Positions 1-6,388 of a DNA stretch of 7,879 bases are shown here, one piece after another. Numbering within the stretch: position 1 is the first letter of the stretch; every line of letters begins with the position of its first letter. Source of the stretch: Bacteroidaceae bacterium (GTDB lineage: Bacteria; Bacteroidota; Bacteroidia; Bacteroidales; Bacteroidaceae); the NCBI GenBank assembly GCA_021443405.1, contig JABUUA010000108.1, positions 1-7,879 on the forward strand, given 5' to 3'. Position numbers and translations under genes: made by a program. Under the pieces are notes generated by a model. The model was not told the origin of the DNA. It worked only from the letters and a program-made list of their open reading frames with translations, and made no database searches.

Positions 1-648
1 CTGACCGAAGCGGCGGAAACTGTAGTAGTCCCAATGCTTGCGCTCTTTCATTTGTAGAATGAAACCGTAGCCATAAGTGCGACGCCGACCAGAGCCACAC
101 CAGTAATAACCGTTCGTGCCTCGGCTGTGGAGCGACGTGTTGTGACGGTAACCGGCAGCCGGCAGGAAGATGGTGTTGCCTGTTCGACCGGTGACCAAGT
201 AACCGATGACGCCGTTCTTCTCGGTGCGCTTCCAGTTACACTTGACCACGAGTTCTGTCACCTCCTCGATGGTGGGCATGCGCCAGTTGCCACCCCACTT
301 GACGTGTGCCACGTCGTACTCGGTTCCCGAGATGTTCTTCATCTTCACGCCGCGGGTGCGCGACGTTTTGTCGGTATAGTTGTACTTGGACTCAGTCTCG
401 CCCCAAGCATAGTAACCGCCGCACTCTTCGGGCGCAGCGGCGCCCACGTTGTAAGTCGCCCACTTCACCGAAAGGCCCATATCGACGGCCTCGCCGGGCA
501 CGAACTGCAAGGCGGACACCGCGTTGGCGGAGTCGGTCGCTGCCGGTGACTGCACACCGTTGTCTCTTTCTGTGGTTTCCACTTGCTGCGCTGGGGCGCT
601 CATGGCGAACGCTACGAGGGTGCACACTGCCATTACTGTCTGTTTCAT
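1..648 (-). CDS. Secreted FISUMP-domain protein, 3' end cut by window edge
   Basis: Translating the minus strand from the ATG at 648 gives 216 codons without a stop, running off the window at base 1. Residues 1-20 look like a Sec signal peptide (MKQT, then a hydrophobic stretch, then SAPA before QQ), so the product is probably exported. Residues about 22-50 are a Ser/Thr/Ala-rich linker. From about residue 54 the sequence has the hallmarks of the Fibrobacter succinogenes major paralogous (FISUMP) domain: VDMGLSVKWATYNVGA, then GGYYAWGE, WGGNWRMPT, GYLVTG, IFLPAAGYR and GYYWCGSG. In this family the domain ends shortly after an R..GQSVRPV-like motif; the last visible residues are RRFGQ, so perhaps only 5-15 residues are missing. 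The fold is C-type-lectin-like and the role is unknown; surface or polysaccharide binding is a guess. It is preceded by its own promoter and by the fumarase terminator, so it is probably a separate transcription unit. Confidence 0.88.
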   Translation of the reverse strand, partial: MKQTVMAVCTLVAFAMSAPAQQVETTERDNGVQSPAATDSANAVSALQFVPGEAVDMGLSVKWATYNVGAAAPEECGGYYAWGETESKYNYTDKTSRTRGVKMKNISGTEYDVAHVKWGGNWRMPTIEEVTELVVKCNWKRTEKNGVIGYLVTGRTGNTIFLPAAGYRHNTSLHSRGTNGYYWCGSGRRRTYGYGFILQMKERKHWDYYSFRRFGQ

Positions 649-672
649 CATACTGAACTCTTTATCGTCTTA

Positions 673-704
673 CAAAAGTAACGATTCTATTTTTCTTACA
701 CAAG
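673..704 (-). promoter_or_regulatory. Bacteroidetes-type promoter for the FISUMP gene
   Basis: On the minus strand, a -7 box TACTTTTG (673-680) matches TAnnTTTG exactly. A -33-like CTTG (701-704) lies 20 nt upstream, the spacing expected for the Bacteroidetes primary sigma factor. The -33 box matches three of four consensus bases. The implied 5' leader is roughly 20 nt before the ATG at 648, with no clear Shine-Dalgarno. Confidence 0.6.
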
Positions 705-786
705 CAATGCCCGATATTTTGTGGCAGGAAGCGCCGTTTTCGGTCCATGCTTGTCCGCCGACTGCGCGGCAATGCCCCGAAACGAG

Positions 787-814
787 CGTGGGCGAGCCCG
801 AAGGTCCGCCCACG
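787..814 (-). terminator. UUCG-capped hairpin after the fumarase gene
   Basis: Arms 787-794 and 807-814 are perfect 8-bp complements (CGTGGGCG/CGCCCACG). Read on the minus strand, the stem continues inward through a G-U pair and one A-C mismatch to two C-G pairs closing a UUCG tetraloop. That loop appears only in minus-strand RNA, so the hairpin fits the fumarase transcript. It begins 22 nt past the fumarase stop. There is no long U tract after it, only a short TTT, so it may be a weak intrinsic terminator or a 3'-end-protecting hairpin. Confidence 0.6.
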
Positions 815-835
815 TTATGATGGATTTGAGAGAAA

Positions 836-2476
836 TCAGAGAATGGTGCAACCAGAGCAGGGCTTGAGCTGCTTGAAGAAGTCGTTGCCCTTGTCGTCCA
901 CGAGGATGAAGGCGGGGAAGTCCTCCACCTCAATCTTCCAGATGGCTTCCATGCCGAGCTCGGGATACTCCACGCATTCGATGCTCTTGATGTTGTTCTG
1001 CGCCAAGATGGCAGCGGGACCTCCGATAGAGCCGAGGTAGAAACCACCGTGCTTCTGACAGGCATTGGTCACGTCGATAGAGCGGTTACCCTTGGCGAGC
1101 ATAATCATCGAACCGCCGTTGTCCTGGAACTCATCCACGTAGGGGTCCATGCGGCCGGCCGTGGTGGGGCCCATCGAACCGCACGCCATGCCCGCGGGCG
1201 TCTTGGCAGGTCCGGCATAGTAGATGGGGTGATTCTTCAGATACTCGGGCATGCCCTCGCCAGCGTCGAGGCGTGCCTTGATTTTGGCATGGGCGATGTC
1301 GCGGCCCACGATGATGGTGCCGTTGAGACTGAGGCGGGTGCTCACGGGATACTGAGAGAGTTGTTTGCACACCTCGCTCATGGGACGGTTGAGGTCCACC
1401 TTCACTGCCTCGCCCTCGCCAGCCTGGCGCAGCTCCTCGGGTATCAGCTCGTAAGGCTTGTCGTCCATCTTCTCAATCCAGATGCCGTCCTTGTTAATTT
1501 TCGCCTTGATGTTGCGATCGGCCGAACAGCTCACGCCGAGACCGATGGGGCACGAGGCTCCGTGACGGGGCAGACGCACCACGCGCACGTCGTGGGCCAT
1601 GTACTTACCGCCGAACTGCGCGCCCAAGCCAATTTTGTAGCACTCCTGCAACAACTGCTTCTCCAGTTCGATGTCGCGGAAGGCGCGGCCGGTCTCGTCG
1701 CCCGTCGTTGGCAGAGAATCGTAGTAGTGGGTGGACGCCAGTTTCACGGTCAGCAGGTTCTTCTCTGCCGACGTGCCGCCGATGACGATGGCGATGTGGT
1801 AAGGAGGACAAGCGGCCGTGCCCAACGACTTCATCTTCTCCACGAGGAAGGGGATGAGCGTGCCGGGATTCTGGATGCGGGCCTTGGTCTCTTGATAGAG
1901 ATATGTCTTGTTGGCCGAGCCGCCACCCTTGGTGACCATGAGGAAATGATACTCCATACCCTCGGTGGCTTCCAAGTCGATTTGTGCGGGAAGGTTGCAT
2001 TTCGTGTTCACCTCGTTATACATATCGAGGGGCGCGTTCTGCGAGTAGCGCAGATTGTCCTCGGTGTAGGTCTTGAACACACCGAGCGAGAGAGCCTCCT
2101 CGTCGCAGAAACCGGTCCACACCTGCTGGCCTTTCTCGCCATGGATGATGGCGGTACCCGTGTCCTGACACAAGGGAAGCTGACCTTTGCAAGCTACCTC
2201 GGCATTGCGCAGGAAGGTGAGAGCAACGTACTTGTCGTTCTCGCTTGCCTCGGGGTCACGCAGGATTTTCGCCACCTGCTCGTTGTGGCTGCGGCGCAGC
2301 ATAAAGCTCACGTCGTGGAAGGCTTGGTTGCTCATGCGTGTCAGTGCCTCGGGCGTCACCTTCAGGATGGGGTGTCCCTCAAACTCACTCACGCTTACTC
2401 CCTCCTTGGTCAGGAGGTAATACTCGGTTTCATCTTTGCCCAGCTGGAACATGGGCGCGTACTTGAATTCTGCCAT
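836..2476 (-). CDS. fumA: Fumarate hydratase, class I, [4Fe-4S] type
   Basis: This 546-residue cytoplasmic enzyme interconverts fumarate and (S)-malate; in anaerobic Bacteroidales it would run from malate to fumarate on the reductive branch to succinate. Its length matches E. coli FumA (about 548). The N-terminal alpha domain has LPLCQDTGTA (Cys103), AACPPYH (Cys223) and GVSCSADRN (Cys317). Their spacing matches the three cluster ligands of class I fumarases, leaving the fourth iron free for substrate. In the C-terminal beta domain, GRDIAHAK (Arg392), GPTTAGRMDPY (Thr438, Arg442) and LAKGN (Lys462) align by spacing with known active-site residues, Thr438 being the expected base. The protein ends CSGCTIL, an extra Cys pair of unknown role. 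GAGGTGA lies 12 nt before the ATG, an unusually good but distant Shine-Dalgarno for this phylum. I found no canonical promoter in the 141-bp gap to hflX (2477-2617), so read-through from hflX or another promoter type is possible. Oxygen sensitivity is expected for this class. Confidence 0.97.
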   Translation of the reverse strand: MAEFKYAPMFQLGKDETEYYLLTKEGVSVSEFEGHPILKVTPEALTRMSNQAFHDVSFMLRRSHNEQVAKILRDPEASENDKYVALTFLRNAEVACKGQLPLCQDTGTAIIHGEKGQQVWTGFCDEEALSLGVFKTYTEDNLRYSQNAPLDMYNEVNTKCNLPAQIDLEATEGMEYHFLMVTKGGGSANKTYLYQETKARIQNPGTLIPFLVEKMKSLGTAACPPYHIAIVIGGTSAEKNLLTVKLASTHYYDSLPTTGDETGRAFRDIELEKQLLQECYKIGLGAQFGGKYMAHDVRVVRLPRHGASCPIGLGVSCSADRNIKAKINKDGIWIEKMDDKPYELIPEELRQAGEGEAVKVDLNRPMSEVCKQLSQYPVSTRLSLNGTIIVGRDIAHAKIKARLDAGEGMPEYLKNHPIYYAGPAKTPAGMACGSMGPTTAGRMDPYVDEFQDNGGSMIMLAKGNRSIDVTNACQKHGGFYLGSIGGPAAILAQNNIKSIECVEYPELGMEAIWKIEVEDFPAFILVDDKGNDFFKQLKPCSGCTIL

Positions 2477-2617
2477 AACTGTTAGTCGTCACCTCTGCCT
2501 CCCGCAGAAGAGGGCGGGGCGAGGTCGGTTTTAGTGGTTAATGTTTTATAGTTATTTTCTTGTTGTTTCGCGGTTGCGTGGGTTCGAACGTCCGGCAGCA
2601 TGCGGTGGCGCGAGCGC

Positions 2618-3952
2618 TTATTCCGCCGCGTCGTCGTAGTGTTGAAAGAGGAAATCGTTGTACGGATACTTCTGCACGTGTAGTTCGCGTACCTTATTAT
2701 ATAAGGTCTCCCGGAGGCTGTCGTAGTTGGTCCTCTCCGTGGCCGACACGAAGAGACAGTCGCCGTGCAACTTTGCCATCCATGTGTTCATGAGGTCAAC
2801 CAGCGGCACGTTCTCCCGTGTGGCGGGCGTGAGGTCGTCGGCTTCCTTCTCCACCCACGTGTAGGCGTCCACCTTGTTGAAGATAATCATCGAGGGCTTC
2901 TCGGCGCAACCGAGGTCGGCCAGCGTCTTCTCCACCACTTGTATCTGGTCCTCGAAGTCGGGGTGAGAGATGTCCACCACATGCAGGAGCAGGTCGGCCT
3001 CGCGCACTTCGTCCAGTGTCGATTTGAACGAGTCGATGAGGTCGGTGGGCAACTTGCGGATGAAGCCGACCGTGTCGCTAAGCAGAAAGGGAAGGTTGTC
3101 CACAATCACCTTGCGCACCGTGGTGTCGAGGGTGGCGAAGAGTTTGTTCTCGGCGAAGGTGTCGCTCTTGGAAAGGAGGTTCATCAGCGTGGACTTGCCC
3201 ACGTTGGTGTAGCCCACCAGTGCCACGCGTATCATGCGACCGCGGTTGCCGCGCTGCGTCGTCTTCTGTCGGTCGATGTCGGCCAGACGCTGCTTCAGCA
3301 GTGACATGCGGTTGAGGATAATGCGGCGGTCCATCTCGAGCTGCGTCTCACCGGGGCCGCGCAGACCCACCGAGCCTTTGCCGCCACCGCCGCCAGAGCC
3401 ACCGCCCTGGCGCTCCAAATGCGTCCACATGCGCTGCAGACGGGGCAGCATATAGCGGTACTGCGCCAGTTCCACCTGCGTCTTGGCATTGGCGGTCTGG
3501 GCGCGCATGGCGAAGATGTCGAGGATGAGTGTCGTGCGGTCAAGGATGCGCACCCGGAGTTCTGCCTCGATGTTGCGCAACTGCTTGGCCGAGAGTTCGT
3601 CGTCGAAGATAACCATATCCACGGGACGCTCTGCGTCTTCCTCCGCCTCTATCCAGGCGCGTATCTCCTTCAACTTACCCGTTCCCAGGTAGGTGACGCT
3701 GCTGGGACCGTTGACGCGCTGGGTGAAACGCTTCACCGTGACGGCGCCCGCCGTGGTGGCGAGGAACTCCAGTTCGTCGAGATACTCGGTGGTCTTGCGC
3801 TCGTTCTGCTGGGGTGTGATGAGGCCCACAAGGATGGCGGTCTCGGGACGGTCCTCGATGGCGTGGTAGCCACCCACGGAACCGTCCATGCCTTCCGTCA
3901 TGCGAGTGCCGGAGGCCGAGCGAGGCGAGTTATAGTGATTCGTGATGCTCAC
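2618..3952 (-). CDS. hflX: GTPase HflX (ribosome-associated)
   Basis: HflX is a translational GTPase-fold protein that binds the 50S subunit and in other bacteria splits stalled or hibernating ribosomes under stress. The 444 residues contain an N-terminal HflX domain (about 37-180; ETAILVGLI, then VTYLGTGKLKEI), a Gly-rich loop (183-193), and the HflX signature GPGETQLEMDRR (199-210). The G domain follows: P-loop GYTNVGKST (248-256), DTVGF (293-297), NKVD (359-362) and SAT (403-405). All the nucleotide-binding motifs are intact, so the protein should be active. The start is uncertain. The longest reading uses GTG at 3952, 25 nt after the upstream lipoprotein stop. ATG codons at residue 18 (3901) and residue 22 (3889) would leave a leader of about 15-20 residues before the conserved ETAILVGL, closer to what I recall for relatives. 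None has a convincing ribosome-binding site. It is the third gene of a likely operon with rsmI and the lipoprotein gene. Confidence 0.96.
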   Translation of the reverse strand: MSITNHYNSPRSASGTRMTEGMDGSVGGYHAIEDRPETAILVGLITPQQNERKTTEYLDELEFLATTAGAVTVKRFTQRVNGPSSVTYLGTGKLKEIRAWIEAEEDAERPVDMVIFDDELSAKQLRNIEAELRVRILDRTTLILDIFAMRAQTANAKTQVELAQYRYMLPRLQRMWTHLERQGGGSGGGGGKGSVGLRGPGETQLEMDRRIILNRMSLLKQRLADIDRQKTTQRGNRGRMIRVALVGYTNVGKSTLMNLLSKSDTFAENKLFATLDTTVRKVIVDNLPFLLSDTVGFIRKLPTDLIDSFKSTLDEVREADLLLHVVDISHPDFEDQIQVVEKTLADLGCAEKPSMIIFNKVDAYTWVEKEADDLTPATRENVPLVDLMNTWMAKLHGDCLFVSATERTNYDSLRETLYNKVRELHVQKYPYNDFLFQHYDDAAE

Positions 3953-3977
3953 GCAAACAGACGTCTATGAAGCGGGG

Positions 3978-4826
3978 TTATTTTACAAGGATGACCAGGT
4001 ACTTCGACACGCTCCAGAACTTCGTCGGGTTGGTGATGTTGAGCACATACTCGCCCTTGCTGTCCTTGGCAAGCGTGTAACCCTCGGGATGCGTGGTGAG
4101 CAGTTTGGCGCTCTTGCTGTAGAGCTTGATTTCACGCATATTGCGAATGTCGATTTGCGTAAAGTAATCCTTGTTGAAAGTGTTCTCCTTCAGCACGTCG
4201 CCGCTCTGCAAAATTTTCTGTTCCTTCAGCTCCGACTTGGTGCCGAACACGAACCATGCCTTGTGCAGGTCTTGGTCTTGCTTCTCCATCGTCTTGGCGC
4301 GGTCCTGATTTTCTTGGGTGAGCGCGGTCACGTTCTCGTTCAGGTTCTCGATTTGTTCGCCCTGCGCCACGATGAGCAGTTCCTTCTCGGCCAGCGAAGC
4401 CTCCAGTTCCTGCACGCGAGCGTTCTGTGTCTCGAGCTGCGACTGCAGGTTGGCGATGGTCTTCTGCAAGGCGGCGGCGTTGATGTTCGACTTCTTCAGC
4501 TTGTCCTGCAACTGGGCAATCAACTGGCGGTTGGCGTCCATGTCCTGCTGGATTTGGTTGATGTTGTCGCGAATAATCTGGCGACTCGAAGCCATCTCGG
4601 GGTTGCCGTCGGCCACGCTGATGCGGCCCTCCGCCTCGTTGATGCGCTGGAAGCCCTCCTGCACATCGCTCACGATGTTCATGATGTCGTTGAGTTCGTC
4701 GTCGCGACTGCTGAGCACCTGCTTCAGCGAATCGAGTTCACGCATCTGTGCTTCCTGGGTGGCCTTGTTGTCGGTGCAGGCCATCAAGCCTACGAAGCAA
4801 AGTGACAAAAGAAATAACTTTTTCAT
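3978..4826 (-). CDS. Coiled-coil lipoprotein, possibly Cbp1 adhesin family
   Basis: The 282-residue product begins with a lipoprotein signal peptide: MKK, a hydrophobic stretch, then lipobox LMAC with Cys17 as the predicted lipidated residue. It should therefore be anchored to an envelope membrane. Residues about 24-185 are rich in Glu, Gln, Leu and Asn with heptad-like spacing and few Gly or Pro, indicating a long coiled coil. A compact C-terminal domain follows (about 188-282; AWFVFGTKSELKEQKIL, DYFTQIDIR, KFWSVSKYLVILVK). The architecture and C-terminal motifs recall Bacteroidales proteins annotated as 'Cbp1 family collagen-binding glycoprotein adhesin', named for a Bacteroides fragilis collagen binder. 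That assignment is from memory and was not searched, so collagen binding here should not be assumed. The ATG overlaps the rsmI stop as ATGA, implying translational coupling, and hflX begins 25 nt after the stop. The 5' end has several Leu/Phe codons in a short AT-rich stretch, usual for signal peptides. Confidence 0.85.
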   Translation of the reverse strand: MKKLFLLSLCFVGLMACTDNKATQEAQMRELDSLKQVLSSRDDELNDIMNIVSDVQEGFQRINEAEGRISVADGNPEMASSRQIIRDNINQIQQDMDANRQLIAQLQDKLKKSNINAAALQKTIANLQSQLETQNARVQELEASLAEKELLIVAQGEQIENLNENVTALTQENQDRAKTMEKQDQDLHKAWFVFGTKSELKEQKILQSGDVLKENTFNKDYFTQIDIRNMREIKLYSKSAKLLTTHPEGYTLAKDSKGEYVLNITNPTKFWSVSKYLVILVK

Positions 4827-5590
4827 GATTGTTCCAATAATTTTCGTTGATACTTCGAGAGCTTTTTGCTCTCGGTGTTATTCTCGTTAGTTGTTGGTTC
4901 TGTGGTTGCCGCCTGCGCTCCTTCGTAACCGCCCACGACGATGACAAACTCGCCCCGTGGTTCCTCGCGGCGGAAATGGTCGAGCACCTCCTGCACCGTG
5001 CCGCGCACGCTCTGCTCATAGACCTTCGAGATTTCGCGACAGGCACTCACGGGGCGCTCGGGTCCGAAAATCTCGGCCAACTGCTCCAGCGTCTTCACCA
5101 CTCGGTGGGGACTCTCGTAGAGGATGATGGTGCGCGGCTCGCGACTCAGTTCCTCGAGGCGCGTCTGTCGCCCTTTCTTCTGCGGGAGGAACCCCTCGAA
5201 ACAGAACTTGTCGCAGGGCAGTCCGCTGCTCACCAGAGCGGGGACGAAGGCCGTGGCGCCGGGCAGCGTGATGACCTCCACGCCCTCGCGAATGGCCTCG
5301 CGGGCCACCAAGAAGCCGGGGTCGCTGATGCCGGGGGTGCCCGCGTCACTGACCACGGCGATGGTCTCGCCGGCCTTCAGGCGGTTCACCACGCTCTGCA
5401 CCGTCTGGTGTTCGTTGAACTTGTGGTAGGAAAGCATGGCGTTGGAAATCTCGAAATGGCGCAGCAGATTGCCCGTGGTGCGCGTGTCCTCGGCCAAGAT
5501 GAGGTCGGCCTCACGCAAGACGCGCAAGGCACGAGCCGTGATGTCCTCCAGATTGCCCACGGGCGTCGGTACTAAAAACAAAGTGCCCAT
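4823..5590 (-). CDS. rsmI: 16S rRNA (cytidine-1402-2'-O)-methyltransferase RsmI
   Basis: RsmI uses S-adenosylmethionine to 2'-O-methylate C1402 in the 16S rRNA decoding centre, next to the RsmH N4-methylation. The 255 residues show the tetrapyrrole-methylase-fold motifs in order: VPTPVGNLEDIT (7-18), AEDTR (33-37), SDAGTPGISDPG (81-92), LPGATA (109-114), FEGFLP (131-136), YESPHR (158-163), REISK (185-189) and GEFVIVV (213-219). It is about 30 residues shorter than E. coli RsmI. The usual C-terminal helical extension is replaced by a Thr/Asn/Glu-rich linker (about 226-241) and a basic tail, KKLSKYQRK. The ATG at 5590 sits about 30 nt downstream of a good promoter -7 box and has no Shine-Dalgarno. 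The gene is the first of a likely operon; its stop overlaps the start of the lipoprotein gene. Confidence 0.97.
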   Translation of the reverse strand: MGTLFLVPTPVGNLEDITARALRVLREADLILAEDTRTTGNLLRHFEISNAMLSYHKFNEHQTVQSVVNRLKAGETIAVVSDAGTPGISDPGFLVAREAIREGVEVITLPGATAFVPALVSSGLPCDKFCFEGFLPQKKGRQTRLEELSREPRTIILYESPHRVVKTLEQLAEIFGPERPVSACREISKVYEQSVRGTVQEVLDHFRREEPRGEFVIVVGGYEGAQAATTEPTTNENNTESKKLSKYQRKLLEQS

Positions 5591-5621
5591 ATCGTGCTAC
5601 ACTATCTCTGAATAGTAGTCA

Positions 5622-5653
5622 CAAAAATAAGAATAAATTCGTTCTTTGAGAAA
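5622..5653 (-). promoter_or_regulatory. Promoter of the rsmI-lipoprotein-hflX operon
   Basis: On the minus strand, TATTTTTG (5622-5629) matches the Bacteroidetes -7 consensus TAnnTTTG. A -33-like TTTC (5650-5653, three of four bases) lies 20 nt upstream. Transcription would start near 5615, giving a leader of about 25 nt before the rsmI ATG at 5590. The -33 box overlaps one arm of the inverted repeat at 5651-5670. Confidence 0.6.
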
Positions 5654-5670
5654 TATTCCTAACAATATTT
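5651..5670. repeat. AT-rich inverted repeat between divergent promoters
   Basis: AAATATT (5651-5657) and AATATTT (5664-5670) are perfect 7-bp inverted repeats separated by six bases (CCTAAC). The element lies between the rsmI and tdk promoters and touches the rsmI -33 box, a suitable place for an operator. AT-rich dyads arise easily by chance in spacers, so function is unproven. Confidence 0.45.
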
Positions 5671-5699
5671 AACCCGTGACCCACTTTTTCATGCTTTTC

Positions 5700-5731
5700 T
5701 TTGTGGGTTTCGTGCAGTTTTTTTACATTTG
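5700..5731 (+). promoter_or_regulatory. Canonical Bacteroidetes promoter for tdk
   Basis: TTTG (5700-5703), 20 nt of spacer and TACATTTG (5724-5731) match the -33/-7 consensus of the Bacteroidetes primary sigma factor at every defined position. Transcription would start near 5737, about 18 nt before the tdk ATG at 5755. This supports the downstream start over an in-frame ATG at 5701, which lies in the -33 box. ACCCAC (5679-5684) and GTGGGT (5703-5708) form an inverted repeat just upstream of and touching the -33 box. Confidence 0.8.
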
Positions 5732-5754
5732 CAACCATCAAAATACCAAGCGAC

Positions 5755-6354
5755 ATGCCTACAACCATAGCAGAGAGAAGCGGCGAAATGATGCGTCAGG
5801 GCCGTGTGGAGGTTATCTGTGGCTCGATGTTCTCGGGCAAGACGGAGGAACTGATCCGCCGTCTCAAGCGCGCCACTTTTGCCAAGCAGAAGGTGGAAAT
5901 CTTCAAACCGGCCATCGACACGCGCTACAGCGAAGAAGACGTGGTCAGCCATGAGGGAAACAGCATCCAGTGCACGCCTGTCGATTCCAGCGCCAGCCTC
6001 CTGCTCATGACGGGCGACACTGACGTGGTGGGCGTGGACGAGGCTCAGTTTTTCGACCCCGGCATCGTGGACGTGTGCACGGAACTGGCCAGTCGCGGCA
6101 TCCGCGTCATCGTGGCGGGCCTCGACATGGACTTCGCCGGACGGCCCTTCGGCCCCATGCCTGCGCTGTGCGCCATTGCCGACGACGTGAGCAAGCAGCA
6201 CGCCATCTGCGTCCGTTGCGGTGCTTTGGCCTATGTGAGCCATCGCCTTGTGGCCGGCGAAAAGCAAGTGCTGTTAGGCGAGAAAGACGAGTACGAACCG
6301 GTCTGCCGCCACTGTTTCGAGCAGGCCAGGAAGGCCGCACTGTCTGAAGAATAG
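5755..6354 (+). CDS. tdk: Thymidine kinase (type II, TK1-like)
   Basis: This cytosolic salvage enzyme phosphorylates thymidine (and deoxyuridine) to the monophosphate with ATP. The 199 residues contain the P-loop GSMFSGKT (23-30), the DEAQFF motif (95-100) in which Glu96 is the expected catalytic base, and a lasso/zinc domain with two Cys pairs, CVRC (152, 155) and CRHC (184, 187). The substrate-binding lasso follows about residue 160. Length and motifs are normal for bacterial TK1-like enzymes. I chose the ATG at 5755: an in-frame ATG at 5701 would add 18 residues, but it would lie upstream of the predicted transcript start. No Shine-Dalgarno is visible, as is common in this phylum. Of interest to geneticists, tdk in Bacteroides is the basis of FUdR counter-selection. 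The membrane protein gene begins 34 nt after the stop on the same strand, so the two are probably co-transcribed, though I see no functional link. Confidence 0.97.
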   Translation: MPTTIAERSGEMMRQGRVEVICGSMFSGKTEELIRRLKRATFAKQKVEIFKPAIDTRYSEEDVVSHEGNSIQCTPVDSSASLLLMTGDTDVVGVDEAQFFDPGIVDVCTELASRGIRVIVAGLDMDFAGRPFGPMPALCAIADDVSKQHAICVRCGALAYVSHRLVAGEKQVLLGEKDEYEPVCRHCFEQARKAALSEE

Positions 6355-6388
6355 TCCGTCACCCCAATCCTCCTAACCGTTCCCGAAG

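Noticed and set aside
670..1065. 131-codon minus-strand frame overlapping the fumarase C-terminus
   Set aside because: It is out of frame with the fumarase, runs through the terminator hairpin and the FISUMP promoter, and has low-complexity Ser-rich sequence.
1049..2485. 478-codon open frame on the plus strand opposite the fumarase gene
   Set aside because: It is fully antisense to a clear class I fumarase. Its protein is rich in His, Leu, Val and Ala with no domain, as expected when a GC-rich codon pattern is read on the opposite strand.
2578..2600. GGTTCGAAC, resembling a tRNA T-loop
   Set aside because: The flanking bases do not form a T stem on either strand and no acceptor, D or anticodon arms are nearby. 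It is a simple GTTCGAAC palindrome.
2477..2617. Search for a fumarase promoter in the hflX-fumarase gap
   Set aside because: The spacer has an AT-rich stretch but no TAnnTTTG box on the minus strand and no -33 partner, so I do not call a promoter there.
3942..4805. 287-codon open frame on the plus strand opposite the lipoprotein gene
   Set aside because: It is a shadow of the coiled-coil gene. Its repetitive Leu/Val/His composition mirrors the Gln/Asn/Glu/Lys codons of the real gene.
5701..5754. Upstream extension of thymidine kinase by 18 residues
   Set aside because: The extra codons cover the -33/-7 promoter of the same gene and the residues (MWVSCSFFTF and on) do not resemble the family N-terminus; the ATG at 5755 is better.
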